Source of the DNA: Methanobacterium sp.
GTDB taxonomy: Archaea > Methanobacteriota > Methanobacteria > Methanobacteriales > Methanobacteriaceae
Assembly (NCBI GenBank): GCA_039666455.1
Contig: JAVSLW010000014.1
Coordinates: 1-64,000 of the forward strand
DNA: 64,000 nucleotides
Direction of reading: 5' to 3'
Shown: one piece after another, positions 15,719 to 24,393 of the stretch
Layout of the letters: each line of letters opens with the position of its first letter
Numbering within the stretch: position 1 is the stretch's first letter
The notes under the pieces: generated by a model
Database searches by the model: none
What the model was told of the DNA's origin: nothing
What the model saw: only the letters and a program-made list of their open reading frames with translations
Translations under genes and position numbers: made by a program

Positions 15719-17620
15719 ATGTTAAAAAATGCTGGAATTGAAAATTATCCCGGTAAAATAAGGGATTTAAACCGTCGAATATTACATGCTGCTTTAAACT
15801 CAAGTGATTTAAAAAATTTTTTAGATGAGATCGTTGAAATAGGTGCTGAAAGTACAGAAGCAAAATCCTGTAGTATATATCTATTAGAAGAATCTGAAAA
15901 CAGAAATGGAAAAATATTAAGGTTATATTCCTCTTCAGGAGATATGGATAAAATTCTAAAGGATGAGGAAACAAGATACTATATCCCCAAAAGAAGCCCG
16001 TTTACAAAAAAGGGTGAAGGTAAAAGAAAGATAATAGCTTATCTAAGGAGATACTTCCTTGAAAAATGCAATTACAGTACTGAAAAACTTGAAATTTATG
16101 AACAAGACCTGTTAAAAGAGAGAAAGACATTAATAGATTTACTATGGGAAAATGAAAAGTCTTTAATTAATATAGCTAAAAAAATGGGGGACGATTTAAT
16201 AGATTTGATAGAAAAGGGAGAATTACCAATGGGAATAACTGCATATAATGTGAAATCTAAAGAGTTCATACCCCCATTACAAGGAGCAGAAATATGTGAA
16301 CATCCAGAATGGATGGGAAGCTACTGGGGTATCCATGAAATCTGCACGACCCTTGTTCAGGTCCCTTTGTTAAAACAGCGCGATGGAGAAATAGTGGGCT
16401 TAATAAAAATCAAGAATCATAAAATAGGCGATTCTCACTGTTTTACAGACAAACATAAAGAAATTCTAAGTATTCTTGCAGATAGTATAATTATTGCAAT
16501 CCAGCAGATTATATACAAATCTGATACCTACAAAAAACTTTATGGGACCGAAATTCTAAAAAAAATAAATGAATTAAAGATTGAAAACCCTCCACTCAAC
16601 AGAGAAATTCAAAAACCATTAAAAGAATTCTACAGTAAGCTTGAAATAGAAATTGAAGATATTGGAGGGATTGACAGAATTTATAATAAAGTGACAAGGT
16701 TGGTAAGCGACATTGCGCAGGCCTTAAATTTATATGCCGTCCTTGATATTATAGACAGTATTGGACCGGCGTTTGAGCCACTTTTAGGAACAGATGTTCA
16801 ATATAGAGAACATTTCATACACCAGTTTAATGTATTTTTGCTTGGATACTATCTGATCAATAAAAAAAGCCCTCTTCGTAAAAAGCTTATAAAACATTTA
16901 CAAACCATAAATCCAGATTATAATTTAGAAGATGTTTTAAAAGTCTGGTTTATTACAGCAATGTTTCATGATTTCAACTATTCTGTTGAAAAAATGGAAG
17001 GCTGGTTAAAAAATTATTTTTTAAGGGTGGCAGTTCCATCCAGATTTCATATTAGCTGGGCAGATATATTCACCCACTATGAAATTGAAAAAATAAACTT
17101 AATTGAGTTAATTTACTCTAATTCAGATAAATCAAAGGAGGAAATTGCAAAAATCATTAAGGATACCTTTATAGAAGAACATGACCATGGAATTATGTGC
17201 GGATTGATGCTGATGGACATTTTAGAGGTAGAGGATGCGTTGCTTAAAGAAGCATGTTGTGCGATTGCCTTGCATACAAAAACAGTTTATTCTAAGCTTG
17301 AGAAGCTTAAAATTGATAATTTTCCATTTGCATTTTTATTAGTGTTCTGTGATAATGCTCAGGAGTGGGGGCGCCCTGTTATGATGAATTTAATTCCGCA
17401 TTTAGACGTTAAATTAGAAGGTATTATTACAGATGAAGATAAAGTCGATATAAAACTTAGATACCATAAGCTTACATCTGAGCAGAAGAGAATAATTGAA
17501 ACAAATATATCTCCTTTAACAAAATACTGGTATTCAAAACCTTCACTTAAATTTAGCATTAAACTCTATGAAAGTATTAATAAAGAACCTTTTAGACATT
17601 ATATCTTTCCCTATGAATAA
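15719..17620 (+). CDS. GAF-domain / HD-hydrolase-like signalling protein
   Basis: 633 aa from the ATG at 15719, preceded by AGAGGTGG; a start at 15683 has no ribosome-binding site. Residues about 25-270 form a GAF-type sensor (SCSIYLLEE, LVQVPLLKQRDGEIVGLIKI). The C-terminal half carries a divergent HD pattern in order: REHFIHQF (about 362), FHDFNYS (416), EEHDHG (486), ALHTKT (517) and CDNAQEWGRP (543). That set can supply a metal site, so a phosphohydrolase acting on a nucleotide or second messenger is possible but unproven. No membrane segments. Single gene, no obvious partner. Confidence 0.75.
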   Translation: MLKNAGIENYPGKIRDLNRRILHAALNSSDLKNFLDEIVEIGAESTEAKSCSIYLLEESENRNGKILRLYSSSGDMDKILKDEETRYYIPKRSPFTKKGEGKRKIIAYLRRYFLEKCNYSTEKLEIYEQDLLKERKTLIDLLWENEKSLINIAKKMGDDLIDLIEKGELPMGITAYNVKSKEFIPPLQGAEICEHPEWMGSYWGIHEICTTLVQVPLLKQRDGEIVGLIKIKNHKIGDSHCFTDKHKEILSILADSIIIAIQQIIYKSDTYKKLYGTEILKKINELKIENPPLNREIQKPLKEFYSKLEIEIEDIGGIDRIYNKVTRLVSDIAQALNLYAVLDIIDSIGPAFEPLLGTDVQYREHFIHQFNVFLLGYYLINKKSPLRKKLIKHLQTINPDYNLEDVLKVWFITAMFHDFNYSVEKMEGWLKNYFLRVAVPSRFHISWADIFTHYEIEKINLIELIYSNSDKSKEEIAKIIKDTFIEEHDHGIMCGLMLMDILEVEDALLKEACCAIALHTKTVYSKLEKLKIDNFPFAFLLVFCDNAQEWGRPVMMNLIPHLDVKLEGIITDEDKVDIKLRYHKLTSEQKRIIETNISPLTKYWYSKPSLKFSIKLYESINKEPFRHYIFPYE

Positions 17621-17758
17621 TCTAAAACTTAATTTTTTTCCTGCATTAACCGCATCAGTCCCTCATTAAACCCTATGAATAAGCCAAATAACTTAATTTC
17701 ATATATATTAAGCCAGTTAGAAGCTAATATATGTATTTTTACAGATTAAGGTGAATAA

Positions 17759-18544
17759 ATGAAAATTTTCAAAAAGAAAGGAGAACTTACCAGATTCCAG
17801 ATTCTGGCAGAGATTGCTAAAACCCAGCCTCACCTGAGGCAAAAAGACATAGCAAAAAAGCTTGGAATAAGTATTCAGGCAGTTTCTGAAAATATTAAAA
17901 GCTTAACTGATGACGGTTTTGTAGAAATAAGAGGAGACACCATCAGATACCATATAACCAAAAGAGGTATTGAAAAACTTAAAAAAGAAGCTGTTGACCT
18001 TAGAAAGTATGCAGATGAAGTTTCTGAAATAATGAATACTTATAAATCTATATGGCCTGCAATAGCTGAAGACGATTTAAAGGAAGGAGAAAAAGTATGG
18101 CTGAAAATGGAAAACGGAACACTCTATGCCACAAAACATAAAACGCCTGCAAGTGCTGAAGTGCTTCAAAACGCACAAAAAGGTGAAGATGTCGCTTTAA
18201 CCAATTTAGAAGGTACCATAGAACTTAAAGCAGGTGATGTAACCATTATTAGACTCCCCCCTATAAATAAGGGCGGTTCAAGGGTCAGTGATCTGGATAA
18301 AATTAATAAAATATATAAAAGAGGATTTGACCGTGTTGGTGTCATGGGAACCATTTCCAGGGCAGTTGCAGATAAATTAATGATTTCTCCTGATTTTGAG
18401 TTTGCCACGCCCTATGCCACTGTAGCTGCTTCAAAAAAAGGTTTAAAAGTACTTGTTTTTGCTGTTGGTAAGATGACAAACAGTATTACAAGGAAACTGG
18501 ATGAAGAAGGAATTCACTACATTATAAAAGACGTTGAAAAATGA
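17759..18544 (+). CDS. Winged-helix transcriptional regulator with conserved C-terminal domain
   Basis: 261 aa. Residues about 10-75 form a MarR-like winged helix: RQKDIAKKLGISIQAVSENI is the recognition region and IRYHITKRGIEKLKK the wing and exit helix. The C-terminal part, with LKAGDVTIIRLPPINKGGS and GFDRVGVMGTISRAVADKL, is a domain found in methanogen regulators of this layout whose ligand is unknown. AGGTGAATAA precedes the ATG. Single gene, convergent with pantoate kinase. Confidence 0.8.
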   Translation: MKIFKKKGELTRFQILAEIAKTQPHLRQKDIAKKLGISIQAVSENIKSLTDDGFVEIRGDTIRYHITKRGIEKLKKEAVDLRKYADEVSEIMNTYKSIWPAIAEDDLKEGEKVWLKMENGTLYATKHKTPASAEVLQNAQKGEDVALTNLEGTIELKAGDVTIIRLPPINKGGSRVSDLDKINKIYKRGFDRVGVMGTISRAVADKLMISPDFEFATPYATVAASKKGLKVLVFAVGKMTNSITRKLDEEGIHYIIKDVEK

Positions 18545-18605
18545 TTATGGAGAATTTTTGATTTACATCTCTCTATTATCTATAATTTGGGGGTTTTTCA
18601 AAATT

Positions 18606-19478
18606 TTATAAAAATTTTAATCCATCATGGTTAAGTTTTGCAACTATTGCATCTTCAATGCTTGTGTCCTCTCTTTTAGAAATAGCAAAGGCAGTATTTC
18701 CAAGCATAGCCATGGATGCTCCCATTGTTTCATCTTCAAGTATCTCAACTGTCTCTTTAACTTCAGTACTCATAAGTTCGGTGTTTTCAGCAAATTTTCT
18801 GGATAATTCCATGAATTTTCGTGGTTTGGGATCTTTAATAAGTTCTTGTAGCAAATTTCTTCCTATTTTATTGATTTTCTTTTTATAACGTGGGTCTTCA
18901 ATTATATCTGCGGTGTTAATTTCTCCAAATGTTTTAAAGATAACAAAAAGTTCTTCTGATTCATCTACTAATAATTTATCAGTTATTCCAATTCCTGGAG
19001 CCCCTTCTTTAAGTCTTAAAACCATTCCACCCGATATTTCCCCTATAACATCTCCTAAACCGCTTTTCATTTCGACCTCAGCAATGTGGGCAATTTGAGC
19101 CGCCCTGTTAAATGTTAAAGGCAGATTAAGTAAATTCGAAAGTCCAAATGCTGTTCCAAGGGCAAAAGCAGCAGATGTTCCAAAGCCAGCGCCAGCAGGT
19201 ACCTGAACCTCATGTTTTATGAGTATTTTTTTATCATCCAAATTAAAACCCCTTTTAATAATTTCGATGGTTTTTTCTGTGATTGTAGCATTTACAGGGT
19301 CATTTTTGCCATTAATCTTAATCTGTATCCCCTTTCCATCACTTATTTTTGTTCTGGTTAGGACTCCTTTATCCATAACAACTCCAGCACCTCTGGAACC
19401 TTTTTTAAGGGGGTCCTTGTTATCTATTATTTCAAAAAAGCCAGTAAGATGGGAAGGAACAAATACAGAACAATTCAT
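18606..19478 (-). CDS. Pantoate kinase (archaeal CoA pathway)
   Basis: 290 aa GHMP-kinase fold. The ATP loop is VPAGAGFGTSAAFALG, with the N-terminal substrate segment VPSHLTGFFEI and a C-terminal GHMP motif near MGASMAMLGNTAFA. It matches the archaeal pantoate kinase family (COG1829), which phosphorylates pantoate; phosphopantothenate synthetase then completes the archaeal route to coenzyme A. AGGTGTTAAT precedes the start. The partner gene is not in the window. Confidence 0.92.
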   Translation of the reverse strand: MNCSVFVPSHLTGFFEIIDNKDPLKKGSRGAGVVMDKGVLTRTKISDGKGIQIKINGKNDPVNATITEKTIEIIKRGFNLDDKKILIKHEVQVPAGAGFGTSAAFALGTAFGLSNLLNLPLTFNRAAQIAHIAEVEMKSGLGDVIGEISGGMVLRLKEGAPGIGITDKLLVDESEELFVIFKTFGEINTADIIEDPRYKKKINKIGRNLLQELIKDPKPRKFMELSRKFAENTELMSTEVKETVEILEDETMGASMAMLGNTAFAISKREDTSIEDAIVAKLNHDGLKFL

Positions 19479-19611
19479 ATTAACACCTGTTTAGCATTCA
19501 ACTTATCAGCATATTTAATTATATCCTTTGATAATAAAAGGATCAGTCAATAAATAAATTCAGGTTTTAAATTAGTCTAATTAAACATTTTAAATTACTG
19601 GAGGGAATTTT

Positions 19612-20277
19612 ATAAATAAAAGGATAGACCTTCACATGCACAGCATATTCAGCGACGGTGAGCTTTTACCTTCTGAAATTGCAAGAAGAGCCAGCGTACT
19701 GAACCACGAGGCAATTGCAATTACTGATCACGTGGATGCATCAAATATTGATTGTGTTAGACGAATACGGAAAGTAATACTGGACATAAAAAACAACTGG
19801 GATATAGAAGTGATTCCTGGAGCTGAAATCACCCATGCACCTGTAGAAATAATAGGAAAACTTGTAAGTAAGGCTCGAAAGCTTGGAGCAGAAATCATCG
19901 TTGTTCACGGCGAAACCCTGGTTGAACCAGTGATTGAGGGGACCAACATGGCTGCTTTAAACTGTCCTGAAGTAGACATACTGGCACATCCCGGGCTTAT
20001 TACCCACAAAGAAGCAGAACTTGCAAAAGAAAACAATATAGCACTTGAAATAAGCTCCAGAAGAGGACACAGCCTTTCAAACGGTCATGTTGCTAAGGTA
20101 GCGCTTGAAGTTGGTGCAAATCTTGTTTTAGATACTGATGCACATTCACCTGGAGATATCATACCCTACGAAACTGCATATAAATTAGCATTAGGCGCTG
20201 GAATACCAAAAAAACATGTTTCAACTATTTTAAGGGATAATCCTGTTGAAATTTTACAGAATAAAGATTTATTATAA
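19612..20277 (+). CDS. PHP-domain phosphoesterase, apparent ATA start
   Basis: 221 aa if begun at the ATA codon at 19612, giving (M)NKRIDLHMHSIFSDGE. GGAGGG lies 6 nt upstream (19600-19605). No ATG, GTG or TTG occurs in frame between the upstream stop (19591-19593) and the internal ATG at 19636. Starting at 19636 would remove the first His of the DLHMHS metal motif and has no ribosome-binding site. Other PHP metal residues are present: ITDHVD, GAEITH, VVHGE, LAHPG and TDAHSP. This is the histidinol-phosphatase/PHP-type family (COG1387-like). The ATA could be a rare start, a mutation or a sequencing error. Confidence 0.85.
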   Translation: MNKRIDLHMHSIFSDGELLPSEIARRASVLNHEAIAITDHVDASNIDCVRRIRKVILDIKNNWDIEVIPGAEITHAPVEIIGKLVSKARKLGAEIIVVHGETLVEPVIEGTNMAALNCPEVDILAHPGLITHKEAELAKENNIALEISSRRGHSLSNGHVAKVALEVGANLVLDTDAHSPGDIIPYETAYKLALGAGIPKKHVSTILRDNPVEILQNKDLL

Positions 20278-20283
20278 CTTATT

Positions 20284-22275
20284 TTATTTTTTATGGAATA
20301 AAACTGCTGCTTTAGAAATGTTTTCAGGTGATCCAAGCAGTACTGCAGTGTCATCGACATAAAATATGGTATTTTTATCGGGATTTGGTAAAATTTCATT
20401 TTTATTTGAGTTTTTAAATATTGCAAGCACGTTAACATCATATCCACTTTCAAGTCCTGTTTCAAGAATTGATTTCCCCTCCACTGCAGAATCTTTTTGA
20501 ACCTGAAATAAACTTATTTCAACGTTGGACGGGCATCTTTTTAAGTTGCAAATGGATGTGCCATTTATAGCAAGGTCACGGAACATTTCATAATGATCAA
20601 GACGGATTCTGGATGTGAATTCATTGATCTCTTCTGATGGAACAAGATATTTGGTCAGTACTCTACTGAATATTTCTACAGAAGTTTCAAATTCTTCAGG
20701 AATTACTTCATCTGCACCTAAATTATATAATTCATCCATATTCTGGATATAACGAGTTCTTACAATGATATATACTCCCTCATTTAATCTTCGTGCTGAC
20801 CCTGTTATTTTTTGAGTTGCAAATGGATCAGAAATGGCCACTACAAGAACTCGGGCATTTTCAATATTTGCATGTCGAAGCACTGTTTCATGAGTTGCAT
20901 CACCATAATAGATAGATTCACCCTCTTCCTTTTCTTTTTTTACTATTTCAGGATTCATTTCAACAACCAGGTAGGGAATATCAGCAGTTTTCGTTGCTCT
21001 TGCCACATTTCTACCATTTACTCCATATCCCACTATAACAACATGATCTTCCAATTTTAATTTTTCTGATATACGCATAGGATAAGAACCTGTTTTTAAT
21101 TTTTCTGGTACTGGTAATTTTAATAAATTCCTGACAATAAAAGGAGATGAATTCAAAATAAAAGGAGTTACAGCCATTGTTATAACAGAAAGGCTTATAA
21201 ATATTTGATAGCTGCTTTCAGAAAGTAGATTGTATTGAATACCTGTTGCAGCCAGAATAAATGAAAATTCACCAATTTGACTGAGTATCAGCCCAACTAA
21301 AACAATAATACGGAATGAAAACCCTAAAATAGCTGTTACTATACTTGCAATTAATGATTTAAGAATCAATACACCTGCAACTATTAAAAAAATTACAAAA
21401 AAATACTGAAAGAAGAAATTAATGTTAAATAGCATTCCGATAGATATAAAAAAGAAGCTTATGAAAACATCTCTGAATGGAAGGATGCTACCAAGTGCCT
21501 GGTGGCTGTGTTCAGTATTGGAAATCATTAAGCCTGCTAAAAATGCTCCTAAAGCCGGAGAAATACCTATTACAGTAGTTAACCATGTAATGGATAAACA
21601 TATTGCAATAACACTGAGTATAAAGAGTTCACGGCTTTGTAAACGGGCAATATGATATAGAACCCATGGAATAATCCATTTTGTACCTGCTGTAATAAAA
21701 AATATTATTACTGCTAATTCCAGAAGGAAAACAAATATATCAACATTTAAATTTTCTGCAGCTCCTGCAAGTAACGGTATAAACAGAATCATAGGTACTA
21801 CAGCAATATCTTGAAAAATCAGGATTCCAAGAGATGTATGCCCCTGAGGGCTGTCCATTTCATCTTTATCTTGAAGAAGTTTAAGTACGATAGCAGTACT
21901 ACTTAAAGAAATAAGAAATCCAATAAATATCGATTCTTTAGTGCTTAAACCTGAAAAATGAGTTATGAGAAATACTGCTAAAAAAGTCAATGCAATCTGG
22001 AGTGATCCACCTAATAAAACCGATCTTCTAAGCTGTGAAAATTTTTCAAGTGAAAATTCCATACCAATTGTAAACAGTAAAAAAATAACACCTATTTCTG
22101 CTAAAAGCTGGACTTCGCTTACAGCCTTTACAAGACCAAATCCACCAGGGCCTGCCAGTATACCGGTTATAAAGAAACCTACAATGGCTGAAACTTTGAT
22201 ACGTTGAAAAAGATACAGTACCAGTACTGATAATACAAAAATAGTGGCTATATCTTTTAACAGAAATATTTCCAT
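20284..22275 (-). CDS. Kef-type cation:proton antiporter with RCK (TrkA) domains
   Basis: 663 aa from the ATG at 22275; a TTG 5 codons upstream is less likely. Residues about 1-385 form the CPA2 exchanger domain (13 or so helices; GFFITGILAGPGGFGL and GILIFQDIAVVPMILF are typical). A Rossmann TrkA-N domain follows (VVIGYGVNGRNVARATK, acidic MNP region) and then a TrkA-C ligand domain at about 580-660. It probably exports K+ or Na+ in exchange for H+, gated by NAD(H) or a nucleotide. Single gene, convergent with the PHP gene. Confidence 0.92.
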   Translation of the reverse strand: MEIFLLKDIATIFVLSVLVLYLFQRIKVSAIVGFFITGILAGPGGFGLVKAVSEVQLLAEIGVIFLLFTIGMEFSLEKFSQLRRSVLLGGSLQIALTFLAVFLITHFSGLSTKESIFIGFLISLSSTAIVLKLLQDKDEMDSPQGHTSLGILIFQDIAVVPMILFIPLLAGAAENLNVDIFVFLLELAVIIFFITAGTKWIIPWVLYHIARLQSRELFILSVIAICLSITWLTTVIGISPALGAFLAGLMISNTEHSHQALGSILPFRDVFISFFFISIGMLFNINFFFQYFFVIFLIVAGVLILKSLIASIVTAILGFSFRIIVLVGLILSQIGEFSFILAATGIQYNLLSESSYQIFISLSVITMAVTPFILNSSPFIVRNLLKLPVPEKLKTGSYPMRISEKLKLEDHVVIVGYGVNGRNVARATKTADIPYLVVEMNPEIVKKEKEEGESIYYGDATHETVLRHANIENARVLVVAISDPFATQKITGSARRLNEGVYIIVRTRYIQNMDELYNLGADEVIPEEFETSVEIFSRVLTKYLVPSEEINEFTSRIRLDHYEMFRDLAINGTSICNLKRCPSNVEISLFQVQKDSAVEGKSILETGLESGYDVNVLAIFKNSNKNEILPNPDKNTIFYVDDTAVLLGSPENISKAAVLFHKK

Positions 22276-22327
22276 GGCACCAGTTTCCAACTTAAGTTTA
22301 CCTATTAAAGAGTAAGCTGTAAACGTA

Positions 22328-23011
22328 TTAAAATAGTTTGTTGGTCACGATTCCGTCAACACCCATATTAGCGAATCTCTTAAATGTTTGAGGATCATCT
22401 ATTGTCCAGGGATAAACAGTTAGACCATGATTTTTGGCGTTTTTAACAAGTTCTTCAGTCATATATCTGTAACTTGGAAAAATCACGTTGGCACCAGCAT
22501 CAGCAGCTAATTTATGAACATTTACCGGCTCTCCCACAAAGATTATTCCAGCATCAATATTCAATGATGATTTTCTAACATTTTTCACTGATTTATGGAA
22601 AAATGAGGTTAAAATAGTATTTTCCAGACCACTATCCTCTATTTTTTTTATTATACTACCCTCTATACCTGGTTCTTTAATCTCCACAACAAGGCCGATT
22701 TTATTTTTTACAAGTTTTATAACTTCTTCAAAGGTTGGAACCTGTTCTCCAGGGCCTGCAGAAATTTCATTTTTGTGGTGATAGCCTGCATCAAGTTTTT
22801 TAAGTTCTTCCAGATTAAAATCCTTCACCAGTCCCTTTCCATTAGTTGTCCTGCCCACATCAGCATCGTGCATTATTACAGGTTCTTTATCTTTACTTAA
22901 ACGCACATCTACCTCAATAAAATCTGCACCCATCTCTATTGCTTTTCTATAAGCCCTAAATGTATTTTCAGGCTCAAAAAAAGATGCACCTCTATGAGCT
23001 ATAATTTTCAT
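22328..23011 (-). CDS. Glycerophosphodiester phosphodiesterase
   Basis: 227 aa TIM-barrel. Catalytic signatures are IAHRGASFFEPENT at residue 4, FIEVDVRLSKD and VIMHDADVGRTTNG; VVEIKEPG and the C-terminal VYPWTIDDPQTFKR region complete the family pattern. It hydrolyses glycerophosphodiesters to glycerol phosphate and alcohol. In an ether-lipid archaeon the natural substrate may be a headgroup breakdown product. No signal peptide, so it acts in the cytoplasm. Located just upstream (in transcription) of nothing on its strand; single gene. Confidence 0.92.
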   Translation of the reverse strand: MKIIAHRGASFFEPENTFRAYRKAIEMGADFIEVDVRLSKDKEPVIMHDADVGRTTNGKGLVKDFNLEELKKLDAGYHHKNEISAGPGEQVPTFEEVIKLVKNKIGLVVEIKEPGIEGSIIKKIEDSGLENTILTSFFHKSVKNVRKSSLNIDAGIIFVGEPVNVHKLAADAGANVIFPSYRYMTEELVKNAKNHGLTVYPWTIDDPQTFKRFANMGVDGIVTNKLF

Positions 23012-23281
23012 GATATCTTCCCTACTTACTGTAATTTACGTTTTAACTATTAAAAATATTTTTTGAAACCCCAAATGGTTTTATTGTTAAATCCATTAAA
23101 ATTGCAGATTAACCAAAAAAACTTTAATATTAACCTATTAACTTTATAAATTAACCACTACTATCTAAAATAAAAGCAGAAAATTTACCATTCCCTTTCC
23201 AGTAATTTTTTCAATTTCCCTATATAAAACTATAATAATAACTTTAAAGATAAATAATAATAAATTATGGGGTTTATATCA

Positions 23282-23437
23282 ATGAACGATAAATTAATGG
23301 GAATAGTATATATTATAGTTGCACTTTTGATAATGGTAGTATATATTGGAGTTCCATGGTTCTTTGTCTACTTAATATGGATAATAGCTATTATTTTACT
23401 GATTTTTGGGATTTATCTTCTCATATTGAAAAAATAG
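23282..23437 (+). CDS. Small membrane protein, 51 aa
   Basis: A short open frame starting MNDKLMGIVYIIVALLIMVV and ending in LILKK. It contains two hydrophobic helices (about 8-23 and 26-48) linked by GVPWF, with charged ends. ATGGGGTT lies about 8 nt before the ATG as a weak ribosome-binding site. Two-helix proteins of this size are common in Methanobacterium. It is convergent with the reductase gene at 23463, 25 bp away. Function unknown. Confidence 0.6.
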   Translation: MNDKLMGIVYIIVALLIMVVYIGVPWFFVYLIWIIAIILLIFGIYLLILKK

Positions 23438-23462
23438 TGGTTATTAGTTTAGTGGACATGAT

Positions 23463-24128
23463 TTAAATTTTAAATATTCGATTAATCACCTTATACTCCA
23501 GAATCAAATCAGGGCCCAGAGAATAACTTTTTATTAATTTTAATTTAATCGCATTCTTCATCTGGTCAATACCTTCACCATCAACAAGAGTTTTTGATTG
23601 TACTCCCCCTGCAATCATTGGAGCTATACATACTCTCACTTCATCAACAAGGCCATTTTCAAGCATTGAATAATTCAGTGTTGACCCTCCTTCAAGCATC
23701 AATGCATTTATTCCAGTTTTTGAAAGCTCTTTCATCAATAATTTAAGATCAACTCTGTCTTTACCGCACTTCAGTACAGTTGCCTTTTTTTCCAGTTCTT
23801 TAACTTTTTCAGGGTCAGCATTTTCTGCTGCAGCAATTATTGCAGGTGCCTCCCTATTTAAAATACGAGAATTCAGTGGAGTCCTTGCATAGCTATCAAC
23901 AACTATCCTTACAGGATTATCTTCTACTTCTGCATCTATTTTATGTACGGTGAGCCTTGGATCGTCAGCAAGCAGCGTATTTATGCCCACCATTATGGCA
24001 TCCATTTCCTTTCGAAGATTATGGACCCTGATTAGATCTCTCTTGCCAGAAATTTCAGAACTGCCTGTTTTAGTGGCTATTTTACCGTCAAGGGTCATTG
24101 CAGCATTTAATATTACATAAGGCTTCAT
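23463..24128 (-). CDS. 2,5-diamino-6-ribosylamino-pyrimidinone 5'-phosphate reductase
   Basis: 221 aa, RibD C-terminal/dihydrofolate-reductase-like fold. The start MKPYVILNAAMTLDGKIATK is the family signature, with MDAIMVGINTLLADDPRLT and LMLEGGSTLNYSMLE downstream. In archaea this enzyme reduces the ribosyl side chain with NADPH early in riboflavin and F420/deazaflavin-related synthesis (yeast Rib7-like, MJ0671-like). It has no deaminase domain, as usual in archaea. It is not next to ribC, which sits at 6349. Confidence 0.92.
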   Translation of the reverse strand: MKPYVILNAAMTLDGKIATKTGSSEISGKRDLIRVHNLRKEMDAIMVGINTLLADDPRLTVHKIDAEVEDNPVRIVVDSYARTPLNSRILNREAPAIIAAAENADPEKVKELEKKATVLKCGKDRVDLKLLMKELSKTGINALMLEGGSTLNYSMLENGLVDEVRVCIAPMIAGGVQSKTLVDGEGIDQMKNAIKLKLIKSYSLGPDLILEYKVINRIFKI

Positions 24129-24393
24129 TTTACCACATGAAATTAAAAAATAATTTATTAAGCCCTGCCCGATGCTTACAGGAACTGTTGAATTTGCTGT
24201 ATTATGAAATTAATACTTTCAGGATTATAAAAAATTAAGCGTCACCAGCAAATAATCTTCATTTTCAGTTTTAATTGTTTTATCTATTTAAGTATTTTAA
24301 GTATTTGCTAAAGCATGGTCCTGGATTTTTAGTATTTAATTTGATACTGATCTTACAAATAGTTAAATTGGATGAAAACAATAATAGTAATTA

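Noticed and set aside
15771..15781. CCGTCGAATA match to the start of the double-hairpin repeat
   Set aside because: Only about ten bases match, there is no hairpin, and the sequence is normal coding sequence of the GAF-HD gene.
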